Assembly: GCA_029005135.1 (NCBI GenBank)
Contig: JAQXFO010000006.1
Span: forward strand, 1-39,675
Direction: 5' to 3'
DNA: 39,675 bases
DNA from: Lachnospiraceae bacterium
Lineage (GTDB): Bacteria > Bacillota > Clostridia > Lachnospirales > Lachnospiraceae
This document shows positions 15,792-23,736 of the stretch, piece after piece; the stretch's first letter is position 1, and each line of letters opens with the position of its first letter. Made by a program: the position numbers and the translations under genes. The notes under the pieces were generated by a model. The model saw only the letters and a list, made by a program, of their open reading frames with translations. It did no database searches and was not told where the DNA came from.

Positions 15792-18662
15792 GTGGAATAT
15801 ATCAAAGCAGAAATCAAGATCAACGGCAAAATGGTGAGCCGCCTGGTGCCGCCGGCCATGCGTCTGGCGGACTTCCTGAGGGATGAGCTGCATCTTATAG
15901 GCACCAAGAAGGGCTGCAATGCCGGTGAATGCGGCACCTGTTCGGTCCTCATCGACGGTGTTCTGAAAAAAAGCTGTCTGATCCCGGTCGCCCAGGTCAA
16001 TCATCACGAGGTGGTGACGATCGAAGGCATCGGTCAGAAGGGCCTGAGCATCATTCAGCGCAGCTTCATGAAGGTCGGCGCGGTACAGTGCGGCTACTGT
16101 ATTCCCGGCATGGTCATGGCGGCGACGTCCATTTTAAAAGAAAACCCGCATGCCGACAGAACGGCGATCCGGGCCGGGCTTGGCGGCAATATCTGCCGCT
16201 GCACCGGTTATGCCAAGATCATCAAAGCCATCGAGCTGGCCAGAGACATTATCAACGGCGATATCGGCGAGGAATGTCTGGAAGCGGAAAAGCTGGATAC
16301 GGATCAGCTGGTCGGAGCCTGTGTGGCCAGAGTCGATGCCCGGGGCAAGGTCACCGGCGCGCTGGAATACGCCGGTGATATGGTCATGCCGCGGATGCTC
16401 CATATTCACCTGGTCAGGACGAAGGAGGTTCACGCCGAGATCACCGGGATCGATGTCAGCAAGGCACTGGCGATGCCCGGTGTCGAGACGGTGCTGACCT
16501 GCGAGGACGTGCCCGGCGAGGACGGCTTCGGTGTCGGCTTCCATGATCAGCCGGTGCTGGCCCGGGGCAAGGTGCGCTTCTGGGGCGAACCGGTGGCGGC
16601 CATCGTGGCCGAGACCCTGGAAGAGGCGCAGGCCGCCGAAAAGGGCGTGGCGATCACCTATCGTCAGCTTCCCGTGGTATCCACGATTCAGGAAGCCATC
16701 GCGGGCAAGGCGATCCTCCACGAAGATCATCCGGACAATCGCCTTCAGTTCTGCCGGACCATCAAGGGAGATATCGATAAAGGCTTTGCCGCCAGCGACG
16801 TCATCATTGAGCAGGATTATGAGACCCAGGCGGTGGAGCATGCCTATATGGAGACCGAGGCCGGGCTGGCCTATGTGGATCCGGACGGTGTTCTGGTGAT
16901 CAAATCCAGTGATCAGGACATTACACATCACAGAGCCCTGCTGGCCAAGATCCTCGGGATGTCGATCAGCAAGATCCGCGTCATTATGGCGCCGGTGGGC
17001 GGCGGTTTCGGCGGCAAGGAAGACATGATCTATCAGGGCATACTGGCCATCGCGGCTCTGAAGACGGGAAGACCGGTCAGGCTGGTGTTCTCCAGAACCG
17101 ATTCGATGACAGCCAGTGCCAAGCGCCATCCGGTTCAGATCCATCATAAGATCGGTCTGACGAAGGACGGCCGCATCCAGGCCATCGACATCGAATTGAA
17201 ATCCGACGGCGGTGCCTACTGCTTCTCCACGCTCGGTACCGTCAAGAAGGCTGCCATCTGCGCCGCGGGACCCTACCGGATCCCGAATGTCCGGGTTCTT
17301 TCCTACGGCTACTACACAAATAATACCCCGTCGGGGGCCATGCGTACCTTCGGTGTCCTGCAGCCCACCTTCGGCATCGAGTCCACGATGGATATCTGCT
17401 CGGAGAAGCTGGGCATCGACCCCGTGGAGCTGAGACTGATCAATGGCATGCGGGACGGTGACAGTACCCATACCCGTCAGGTGCTGGGCAAGGTCGCCTA
17501 TCTGGATACGGTCAGGCATTGTGCCGAGATGGCCGGCTGGGAAAAGGGACCGTCCCGGGTGAGAGGCCCGCAGCGCCGCGATGTGAAGAGTGACCAGGTG
17601 GGCATTCCCTACATTCCCGGTTACGAATTCAAGTCCGAAAAGGCTCTGGAGGAGTGCCGCTCCCGGTTCCGCTACGGCCGCGGTATCGGTACCTCCTGGT
17701 ACGGCATCGGCCGCTGCGCCTCGGTGGACCGGGCCAGCGCCTTCTGTGAGATCGATGACGGCAGCACCGCCAAGATCCTGACCGGGGCCACCGAGATCGG
17801 CGAGGGCCTGCTGACCGTTCTGACGCAGATCGCGGCGGAGGAGCTGGGCCTGTATCCGGAAGATATCACCATCGGCGACAACGACACGGCAAGAGCGCCG
17901 GAAGCGGCCCATGCCGGGGCCAGCCGCCAGACCTATATGATTGGCAATGCGGTGGTCAACGCCTGCCGCGACGCCAAAAAGCATTTTATCGATGATATTG
18001 CCCGTTACTGGAATGTGGACAGTTCGTCCATCGTCATGAAAAACCGGCGGATCTATGTGGAGGGCCATGACGGCTTCAATATTTCCGTCGGGGAAGGTGT
18101 TGATATCTGCAAGAAAAAGCTGGGCACGGTGCCGGTGGGTTCCGGTGTCTACACGGCCCATCACGGCGGACTGGATCCCGAGACCGGGGCCGGTGATCCC
18201 TGGCAGGCCTATGTTTTCGGCAGCCAGATCGCCGAGGTCGCCGTCGATACCTACACCGGCGAGGTTTATGTCCTGGGCATCTGGGCTTCTCACGATGTGG
18301 GCCGGGTGGTCAATCCCAACGGTGTCGAAGGACAGATCGAGGGCGGTGCCGTTCAGAGTATCGGCCAGGCCATCATGGAACATTATCAGCTGTCCGACGG
18401 CGTGCCGGTGACGAAGAATTTTGCCAAATATATCCTTCCCACCAGCGTCGATGTGCCGGAATTCCATTCGGATCTGGTGGAAAACCGGGATCCCTTCAGC
18501 CCCCTGGGGGCCAAGGGTGTCGGGGAGCCGGCACCTCTGCCCACCATGCCGGCCGTTGTCAACGCGATCTATGATGCCGTCGGCGTCCGCATCACATCGC
18601 TGCCGGCTTCACCGGAGAAGATCCTGAACGCGCTGGCCAAAAAAGAGGAAACATGCGGATAA
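15792..18662 (+). CDS. Molybdenum hydroxylase, fused [2Fe-2S] and molybdopterin-binding subunit (XdhD-like)
   Basis: From GTG 15792 the protein has 956 residues; a GTG at 15780 is also in frame but overlaps the likely ribosome site AGAAAGGG. Residues ~1-160 are the two-cluster ferredoxin-like domain: Cys42, 47, 50 and 62 for the first cluster, then CGYC and CRC for the second. The rest is the Moco domain, with GGGFGGKED, NTPSGAMRTFG and the catalytic Glu912 in KGVGEPAP. Most bacterial relatives keep these two parts as separate proteins; the fusion resembles E. coli XdhD (YgfN). Such enzymes hydroxylate heteroaromatic carbons or oxidise aldehydes using water. The substrate is unknown. No MCD-cofactor maturation or XdhC-type gene is nearby, so these would have to be elsewhere. 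Confidence 0.88.
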   Translation: MEYIKAEIKINGKMVSRLVPPAMRLADFLRDELHLIGTKKGCNAGECGTCSVLIDGVLKKSCLIPVAQVNHHEVVTIEGIGQKGLSIIQRSFMKVGAVQCGYCIPGMVMAATSILKENPHADRTAIRAGLGGNICRCTGYAKIIKAIELARDIINGDIGEECLEAEKLDTDQLVGACVARVDARGKVTGALEYAGDMVMPRMLHIHLVRTKEVHAEITGIDVSKALAMPGVETVLTCEDVPGEDGFGVGFHDQPVLARGKVRFWGEPVAAIVAETLEEAQAAEKGVAITYRQLPVVSTIQEAIAGKAILHEDHPDNRLQFCRTIKGDIDKGFAASDVIIEQDYETQAVEHAYMETEAGLAYVDPDGVLVIKSSDQDITHHRALLAKILGMSISKIRVIMAPVGGGFGGKEDMIYQGILAIAALKTGRPVRLVFSRTDSMTASAKRHPVQIHHKIGLTKDGRIQAIDIELKSDGGAYCFSTLGTVKKAAICAAGPYRIPNVRVLSYGYYTNNTPSGAMRTFGVLQPTFGIESTMDICSEKLGIDPVELRLINGMRDGDSTHTRQVLGKVAYLDTVRHCAEMAGWEKGPSRVRGPQRRDVKSDQVGIPYIPGYEFKSEKALEECRSRFRYGRGIGTSWYGIGRCASVDRASAFCEIDDGSTAKILTGATEIGEGLLTVLTQIAAEELGLYPEDITIGDNDTARAPEAAHAGASRQTYMIGNAVVNACRDAKKHFIDDIARYWNVDSSSIVMKNRRIYVEGHDGFNISVGEGVDICKKKLGTVPVGSGVYTAHHGGLDPETGAGDPWQAYVFGSQIAEVAVDTYTGEVYVLGIWASHDVGRVVNPNGVEGQIEGGAVQSIGQAIMEHYQLSDGVPVTKNFAKYILPTSVDVPEFHSDLVENRDPFSPLGAKGVGEPAPLPTMPAVVNAIYDAVGVRITSLPASPEKILNALAKKEETCG

Positions 18663-18730
18663 GTCCTTCGGACGTCCGCTGTCAAACAGCTCAACAAGAC
18701 AGGAATGAAGAGAAAGAGGTGACAGATATC

Positions 18731-19591
18731 TTGAGCGAACATACAAGATTTGAGGAACTGACACGTTTTAGTGCCGAGATCCGCAAGGAAACCACCAAAG
18801 CTATTGCCGGGGCCGGCTTCGGCCATATCGGCGGCTCTGCGTCCATCGCGGATGTTCTGGCTGTTCTTTACGGCGGCATGATGAAGATCGACCCGTCCGA
18901 TCCGGAATGGGAGGATCGCGACAGACTGGTGCTGTCGAAGGGGCACTGCGGCCCGGCGCTCTACGCCGTGCTGGCCCTGAAGGGGTATTTCCCGATGGAA
19001 TGGCTTCAGACGGTAAATAAACCGGGCACCAACCTGCCCAGCCATGCGGACTGCCGCAAAACACCGGGCGTGGATATGACGACCGGCTCCCTGGGGCAGG
19101 GCGTGTCTTCGGCTCTGGGTATCGCCTTGGGCAACCGCATCCTCGGCCGTGATGCTTATACCTACTGCATCTGCGGTGACGGTGAGACGAATGAGGGCGA
19201 GGTCTGGGAAGCCGCGGAGACGGCAAACCAGCTGAAGCTGGATCATTACATCCTTTTTGTGGACTGGAACAAGAAACAGCTTGACGGCCGTCTGGAGACG
19301 ATCTGCGACCCCATCGACCTGGAGGCCAAGTTCCGCGCCTTCGGTTTTGATGCCAGAACCGTCAAGGGCGACGATGTTGAAGCCATCTGGAACGGCATTG
19401 AGGATGCCAAGGCCGTCAGCGGCCGTCCCCATGCCATCATTCTGGACACGGTCAAGGGCGAGGGCGTCAATTTCGCTGAAGAAGAAGAATTCAATCATTA
19501 CATGACGTTCGGCATGGACAAAGCCGAAGCGGCCTGTGCCGAGATCGACCGTCGTCTGAGAAACGGGACTTATCCGGGAGGTGATTGCTGA
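18731..19591 (+). CDS. Transketolase N-terminal (TPP-binding) subunit
   Basis: This is one half of a split transketolase. The preferred start is TTG 18731, because AAAGAGGTGA (18713-18722) sits at ideal ribosome-site distance; this gives 286 residues. In-frame ATG 18653 and GTG 18719 are alternatives. Motifs are GHIGGSAS, SKGHCGPALYA, MTTGSLGQG, and the TPP motif GDGETNEGEVWEA...VDWNKKQLDG. Family members transfer two-carbon units between ketose and aldose phosphates. Split forms include both pentose-pathway enzymes and substrate-specific ones, such as apulose-4-phosphate transketolase. Its stop overlaps the start of the C-terminal subunit by one base. Its place inside this cluster suggests a dedicated substrate. 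Confidence 0.88.
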   Translation: MSEHTRFEELTRFSAEIRKETTKAIAGAGFGHIGGSASIADVLAVLYGGMMKIDPSDPEWEDRDRLVLSKGHCGPALYAVLALKGYFPMEWLQTVNKPGTNLPSHADCRKTPGVDMTTGSLGQGVSSALGIALGNRILGRDAYTYCICGDGETNEGEVWEAAETANQLKLDHYILFVDWNKKQLDGRLETICDPIDLEAKFRAFGFDARTVKGDDVEAIWNGIEDAKAVSGRPHAIILDTVKGEGVNFAEEEEFNHYMTFGMDKAEAACAEIDRRLRNGTYPGGDC

Positions 19592-20556
19592 TGGTAAAGC
19601 TTTGTAAGGAGATCAAGGTATCGCCGGAAGAGATGAGAGCGGCCTACTGCGGCGCTCTGATAGAAGAAGGGAAGAAGAATCCGAAGGTCGTGACGGTGGA
19701 CTGCGATCTGATGAATTCCTGCGGGACAAAGGGATTCATGAAGGCTTTTCCGGACCGGGCCTTCAACATCGGCATTCAGGAACAGAATGCCTGTGCCATG
19801 GCCGGCGGTCTGTCGGCAGCGGGCCTCATTCCCTTTGTGCATACCTTTGCCGTTTTTGCCACACGCCGGATCTACGACCAGATCTTTCTGAGCTGCGCCT
19901 ATGCCGGCAAGAATGTCAAGATTGTCGGCTGCGATGCCGGTGTCAGTGCCGCTTTCAACGGCGGCACGCATATGGCCTTCGAGGATATGGGTATCATGCG
20001 GGTGATGCCGGATGTGACGATCCTTGAGCCGTCTGATCCGGTCATGATGCGCGCACTTCTGCCGCAGGTGGCGGAGACCTACGGTGTCTTCTATCTGCGC
20101 ATGCCGCGCAAGACCGTTTATCAGATCTATGAGGAAGGCTCTGAATTCACACTGGGCAAGGCTGAGATCATCCGTGAAGGTTCGGATATCACCCTGATCG
20201 CCATCGGTCTGGAGGTCAGGCAGGCGCTGGCTGCGGCTGATATCCTGGCCGCCGAGGGCATCAGCGCCCGGGTGGTGGATATGTTCACGCTGAAGCCTGT
20301 TGATGCGGACTGCATCAGAAAGTGTGCCGCCGAGACAGGCGCCATCGTCACCTGTGAGAATGAAAGTATTATCGGCGGTCTCGGCAGTGCCGTGGCGGAA
20401 GTTCTGGTGGAAGCCGATCCGGTGCCCATGGGCCGCATCGGTGTCCGGGATGAATTCGGCGAAGTCGGCCCCCAGTCCTATCTGGAGGAGCGCTTTGGCC
20501 TGACAGCCGCCCATATCGCCGACAAAGCGCGGGAAGTTCTGGCCCGCAAAAAATGA
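19591..20556 (+). CDS. Transketolase C-terminal (pyrimidine-binding) subunit
   Basis: From ATG 19591 (TGATG overlap with the upstream stop) the protein has 321 residues. A Met codon six bases earlier is also in frame, but GGGAGGTGA at 19577-19585 favours 19591. The Pyr domain carries the conserved activating Glu in FNIGIQEQNACAMAGGLS. The transketolase C-domain follows (GLEVRQALAAADILAAEGISARVVDMFTLKP region, about 20206-20300). It must pair with the preceding subunit, because the TPP site lies at the interface. The substrate cannot be assigned from sequence alone. Confidence 0.88.
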   Translation: MVKLCKEIKVSPEEMRAAYCGALIEEGKKNPKVVTVDCDLMNSCGTKGFMKAFPDRAFNIGIQEQNACAMAGGLSAAGLIPFVHTFAVFATRRIYDQIFLSCAYAGKNVKIVGCDAGVSAAFNGGTHMAFEDMGIMRVMPDVTILEPSDPVMMRALLPQVAETYGVFYLRMPRKTVYQIYEEGSEFTLGKAEIIREGSDITLIAIGLEVRQALAAADILAAEGISARVVDMFTLKPVDADCIRKCAAETGAIVTCENESIIGGLGSAVAEVLVEADPVPMGRIGVRDEFGEVGPQSYLEERFGLTAAHIADKAREVLARKK

Positions 20557-20602
20557 CACCGGAGCATGAGTTCCGGCATGAATCCGAAGGAGGAATATCA
20601 CT

Positions 20603-21232
20603 ATGAAAATTGCGGTTATCAATGAAGTCAGTGCCTCGCTGAAAAACGCCGACATCATCGCGGCTCTTCAGGAAACCACGGACGCTGAGATCCTGAATGT
20701 CGGTATGAAGGAGCCGTCACAGCTGCCTTCTCTGACCTACATCCATACCAGCTACATGGCGGCCATCCTGCTGAACACGGGCGCCTGCGACTTTGTGGTC
20801 GGCGGCTGCGGCACCGGTCAGGGCTTCCTGAACGGCGTCCTTCAGTTCCCGAACGTGGTCTGCGGCCTTATCGTTGAACCGCTGGATGCCTGGCTCTTTT
20901 CCCAGATCAACGGCGGCAACTGCATTTCCCTGCCGCTGAATAAAGGCTACGGCTGGGCCGGCAATATCAACCTGAAATACACCTTTGAGAAGCTCTTCGC
21001 CGATCCGGCCGGTGCCGGTTATCCGCGGGAAAGAGCCGAATCCCAGGCCGAAAGCCGTGCCATTCTCGGCCGGGTCTCCCAGCTGACCCACAAGGATCTT
21101 CTGACGATCCTCAGAGAATCCGATACGTCGATCCTCAGCGCCATGGCCGGCACGGAAGCCTTCATGGACGCCCTGAAAAACGGCGGCGACAAGGCACAGC
21201 CGGTCTATGAGCTGCTGTCTCAGTATCGATAA
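20603..21232 (+). CDS. RpiB/LacA/LacB-family sugar-phosphate isomerase-like protein
   Basis: The 209-residue protein begins at ATG 20603 after GAAGGAGGA. The RpiB signature is VVGGCGTGQGF, with the catalytic Cys at residue 69. It is about 60 residues longer than standard RpiB (~150), with a distinct C-terminal part (GYPRERAE...LTHKDLLTIL). Family members interconvert aldose and ketose phosphates (ribose-5-P/ribulose-5-P, tetrose-4-P or galactose-6-P). Next to a split transketolase it could prepare the acceptor or process the product. The extended subfamily lacks a firmly known substrate as far as I can say. Confidence 0.75.
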   Translation: MKIAVINEVSASLKNADIIAALQETTDAEILNVGMKEPSQLPSLTYIHTSYMAAILLNTGACDFVVGGCGTGQGFLNGVLQFPNVVCGLIVEPLDAWLFSQINGGNCISLPLNKGYGWAGNINLKYTFEKLFADPAGAGYPRERAESQAESRAILGRVSQLTHKDLLTILRESDTSILSAMAGTEAFMDALKNGGDKAQPVYELLSQYR

Positions 21233-21242
21233 GAGGTAGAGC

Positions 21243-22013
21243 ATGATTCAGTCATTAGCCAGAGGACTTGAAATCCTGTCCATTCTTCAGGAAAAAGGCA
21301 GCGCCACGGTGGCTGAGATTGCCGCAGCCCTTGATGTGAACAAAAGCACGGTCTCCCGGCTGATGGCCACACTGATGCAGTATGACATGGTCAGTATCGA
21401 CACGGTGTCAAAAAAATACCGTCTGGGCTTCCGCAATCTGTATCTGGGAGAAGGTGTTAAAAAGAATTTCACCATCGCACAGGCAGCGCGGCCGTATCTT
21501 CACAAGATTTGTGATGAGACAAAGGAAAGCGTGCATCTGGCCACGATGGGCAACCGGCGCATGTATATCGTCGATCAGGTCATGAGTCAGAGGGACTATA
21601 ATGTCTCGGCTCAGGTCGGCATGATCGAAGCCTGGCATTGCTCTTCGGTGGGCAAATGCGTACTGGCCCACAAGAGTCAGGCTTTTATCGACGCCATTCT
21701 GGAAGATTACGACTTTGTGGCCTACACACCCCATACCATTACGACCCGGGAGGCTCTGGAAAATGAGCTGAGCCGGATCCGCGATCAGGGCTATGCCCTG
21801 GATGACGAGGAGGTAACGGTGGGCGTTCGCTGCCTGGCGGTGCCGATCTTCAACTACGGGGGTGTCAGCTGCTGCATCGGCATCTCGGCACCGAAGGATC
21901 AGATCACACCGGAAACCATAAAAAGCTATACCCGCTGCATGAAAAAATACTGCAGCCAGATCAGTAAAGAGCTGGCCGATGGTCTCTACCGGGATCCGGC
22001 TTCAACTCGCTGA
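21243..22013 (+). CDS. IclR-family transcriptional regulator
   Basis: The 256-residue protein has the family's standard length. Residues ~1-65 form a winged helix-turn-helix (SLARGLEILSILQEKG, TVAEIAAALDVNKSTVSRLMATL). The rest is the IclR effector-binding domain (HLATMGNRRMYIVDQV, WHCSSVGKCVLAH, GYALDDEEVTVGVRCLAVPIF). IclR proteins commonly control catabolic genes and bind the pathway's substrate or an intermediate. It lies 10 bp after the isomerase gene and upstream of the transporter, so it most likely controls this cluster. Candidate palindromic operators are 11601-11612 and 22131-22146. Whether it represses or activates is unknown. Confidence 0.92.
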   Translation: MIQSLARGLEILSILQEKGSATVAEIAAALDVNKSTVSRLMATLMQYDMVSIDTVSKKYRLGFRNLYLGEGVKKNFTIAQAARPYLHKICDETKESVHLATMGNRRMYIVDQVMSQRDYNVSAQVGMIEAWHCSSVGKCVLAHKSQAFIDAILEDYDFVAYTPHTITTREALENELSRIRDQGYALDDEEVTVGVRCLAVPIFNYGGVSCCIGISAPKDQITPETIKSYTRCMKKYCSQISKELADGLYRDPASTR

Positions 22014-22130
22014 TGTTTGTCAGCTTATGTTTGTCAGACGGCTGTGGCCGTTGACATAGATGCCAATCCTTTGAAGGGGGGATGTTGAGGGATAGGGGTG
22101 TGCATCACAAATACTCGTTCGACAGCAGGA

Positions 22131-22146
22131 TTTTGATTCATCAAAA
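22131..22146. promoter_or_regulatory. Palindromic operator candidate upstream of the transporter
   Basis: TTTTGAT, a TC spacer, and ATCAAAA make a perfect 7-bp inverted repeat 39 bp before the transporter ATG. Its size and AT-rich palindromic form suit an IclR-type site. Further upstream ATGTTTGTCAG is repeated with a 14-bp period (22013-22023 and 22027-22037). No convincing -35/-10 pair was found in this 171-bp gap. Confidence 0.45.
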
Positions 22147-22184
22147 CGCAGTGATAACTGCAGAAAGGTACAGGTTTTAATAAT

Positions 22185-23630
22185 ATGGCGGAAAAAAAAG
22201 AAAAATCATTAGCCTATAAATACGGCTTTCTGGCTCTTTCGCTTGCCATCATTATCATTTTCAGATTCCTTCCGGTTCCGGCTACGCTGGAATCCGTATG
22301 CAGCGCTATCGAAGGCGGCTCCGGCCGCAGCGCCATGACGCTTCTGGGCATCCTTCTGGGTGTTGTTATTCTGTGGATCACCGAAGCGATTCCGCTGGCG
22401 GTTTCTTCTATGTTTATTCCGATCTTCATCGGTCTGTTTAACATCGACAAATTCAATGTCGTTTTCAAGGCCACCTTCGGTTCCAACGTTTTCGCCTTCT
22501 TCATGGGCATTCTGGCCATCTCCGTTGCCTGCCGCAAGAGCGGTCTGGCCAAAAAGATGGCGGCCTACTTCGGTATGGTCTCCAGTAAGAGACCGTCTCT
22601 GGTTCTGCTCCTTGTTATGGCGATCTCCTTCTTCATCTCCATGTGGATCACAGACATGGCCGCCGTCGGTATTATGATCCCGATCGGTCTGGCTGTTCTG
22701 GCCACCATCAACGCCGTCCGCGGTGAGAGCAATTTCGGTAAAGCGATCATGCTCGGTATCTCCTGGGGTTCTGTCTTCGGTGGTATCACAACACCGTCCG
22801 GCGTCAGCTCCAACATCATCGCGATGACCTTCCTGGGCGAAGCCGGCGTTGACGTCACCTTCACTCAGTGGCTGACGATCTGCTTCCCGATCGGCCTTAT
22901 TGATCTGATTCTGGGCTGGCTGGTTCTCCTGCTGGTGTTCAAACCGGAAGTCAAGGAGATCGCTTTTGATAAAACGGCGATGAAGAAGCAGCTGGCTGAA
23001 GACAAATGGACAAAGAGCCAGATCTGGATCGTTGTCGTCTTCGCCTTCATGATCCTGGCCTTCCTGACCTCCAGCAAGACCGGTCTCAACATCAACCTGA
23101 TCGCTTTCATGCTTATCCCGCTTCTTATGCTGCCGGGCATCAGCGCTTTCAAGGATTTCAAGGATTTCCAGTCATCCCTTAACTGGGGCGCCATCATCCT
23201 GGCTGTCGCCGGTGTTTCCCTCGGTGTCTACGCTCAGTCAACCGGTCTGTCATCCTGGATCGCCCAGATGCTGCTGTCTCCGGTTGCCAAGCTTCCGGGC
23301 ATCCTGCAGCTCGGCGGTGTCTCCATCCTGACTGATATCGGCGGTCTTGTGCTGTCCTCCATGAACATCACAGCGACGATCTTCGTGCCGATCGTTATCG
23401 ACTTTGCTGCCCAGACAGGCGCCAGCGTCTTCGCTATGGCTCTGGCCGCGACCTGCGCCAGCTCCACCGTTATCGTGCTTGTGACACAGACACCGACACT
23501 GGTTCTGACCTACGCCGAAGGCTATTATTCCATCAAGGAATGTGCCAAGGCCGGTATCATCATGACCGTTCTTTCCGCTGTTGTTGTGGCTGTCTGGCTG
23601 ACACTGATGGTCGCCTGCGGCATGGTCTAA
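22185..23630 (+). CDS. DASS-family (SLC13/CitT-like) anion:cation symporter
   Basis: The 481-residue protein is an integral membrane transporter with about a dozen hydrophobic segments. Family marks include WITEAIPLAVSSMFIP near the N-terminus, FFISMWITDMAAVGIMIPIG, SWGSVFGGITTPSGVSSNIIA, NWGAIILAVAGVSLG, and the late membrane run ALAATCASSTVIVLVTQTPT. DASS proteins take up di- and tricarboxylates or sulfate, usually with sodium. The position right after the regulator of the catabolic cluster makes it the probable importer of that pathway's substrate, which would then be an anion, most likely a carboxylate. The gene has its own 171-bp upstream region and a terminator behind it. Codons are strongly biased, suggesting good expression. 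Confidence 0.85.
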   Translation: MAEKKEKSLAYKYGFLALSLAIIIIFRFLPVPATLESVCSAIEGGSGRSAMTLLGILLGVVILWITEAIPLAVSSMFIPIFIGLFNIDKFNVVFKATFGSNVFAFFMGILAISVACRKSGLAKKMAAYFGMVSSKRPSLVLLLVMAISFFISMWITDMAAVGIMIPIGLAVLATINAVRGESNFGKAIMLGISWGSVFGGITTPSGVSSNIIAMTFLGEAGVDVTFTQWLTICFPIGLIDLILGWLVLLLVFKPEVKEIAFDKTAMKKQLAEDKWTKSQIWIVVVFAFMILAFLTSSKTGLNINLIAFMLIPLLMLPGISAFKDFKDFQSSLNWGAIILAVAGVSLGVYAQSTGLSSWIAQMLLSPVAKLPGILQLGGVSILTDIGGLVLSSMNITATIFVPIVIDFAAQTGASVFAMALAATCASSTVIVLVTQTPTLVLTYAEGYYSIKECAKAGIIMTVLSAVVVAVWLTLMVACGMV

Positions 23631-23694
23631 AGACAAGTTCACCGCTATTTGCTATCGCTTTTCGAGTCAATTACCACATAAACCCCTTCACGAG

Positions 23695-23724
23695 AAAAGG
23701 CTCCGGATTTATCCGGGGCCTTTT
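23695..23724. terminator. Bidirectional terminator between the transporter and prs
   Basis: AAAAGGCTCCGGAT (23695-23708) pairs with ATCCGGGGCCTTTT (23711-23724) with one G-U pair. It lies between two convergent genes, with T-runs on both strands, so it can end both transcripts. Confidence 0.82.
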
Positions 23725-23736
23725 GTCATCAGACGA

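Noticed and set aside
16134-18467. 777-codon open frame on the minus strand opposite the XdhD-like gene
   Set aside because: It is antisense to a gene with full Fe-S and Moco motifs; the product has no family features and no ribosome site.
22051-22079. Promoter with TTGACA at 22051 for the transporter
   Set aside because: The position 17 bp downstream is AAGGGG, with no acceptable -10 hexamer.
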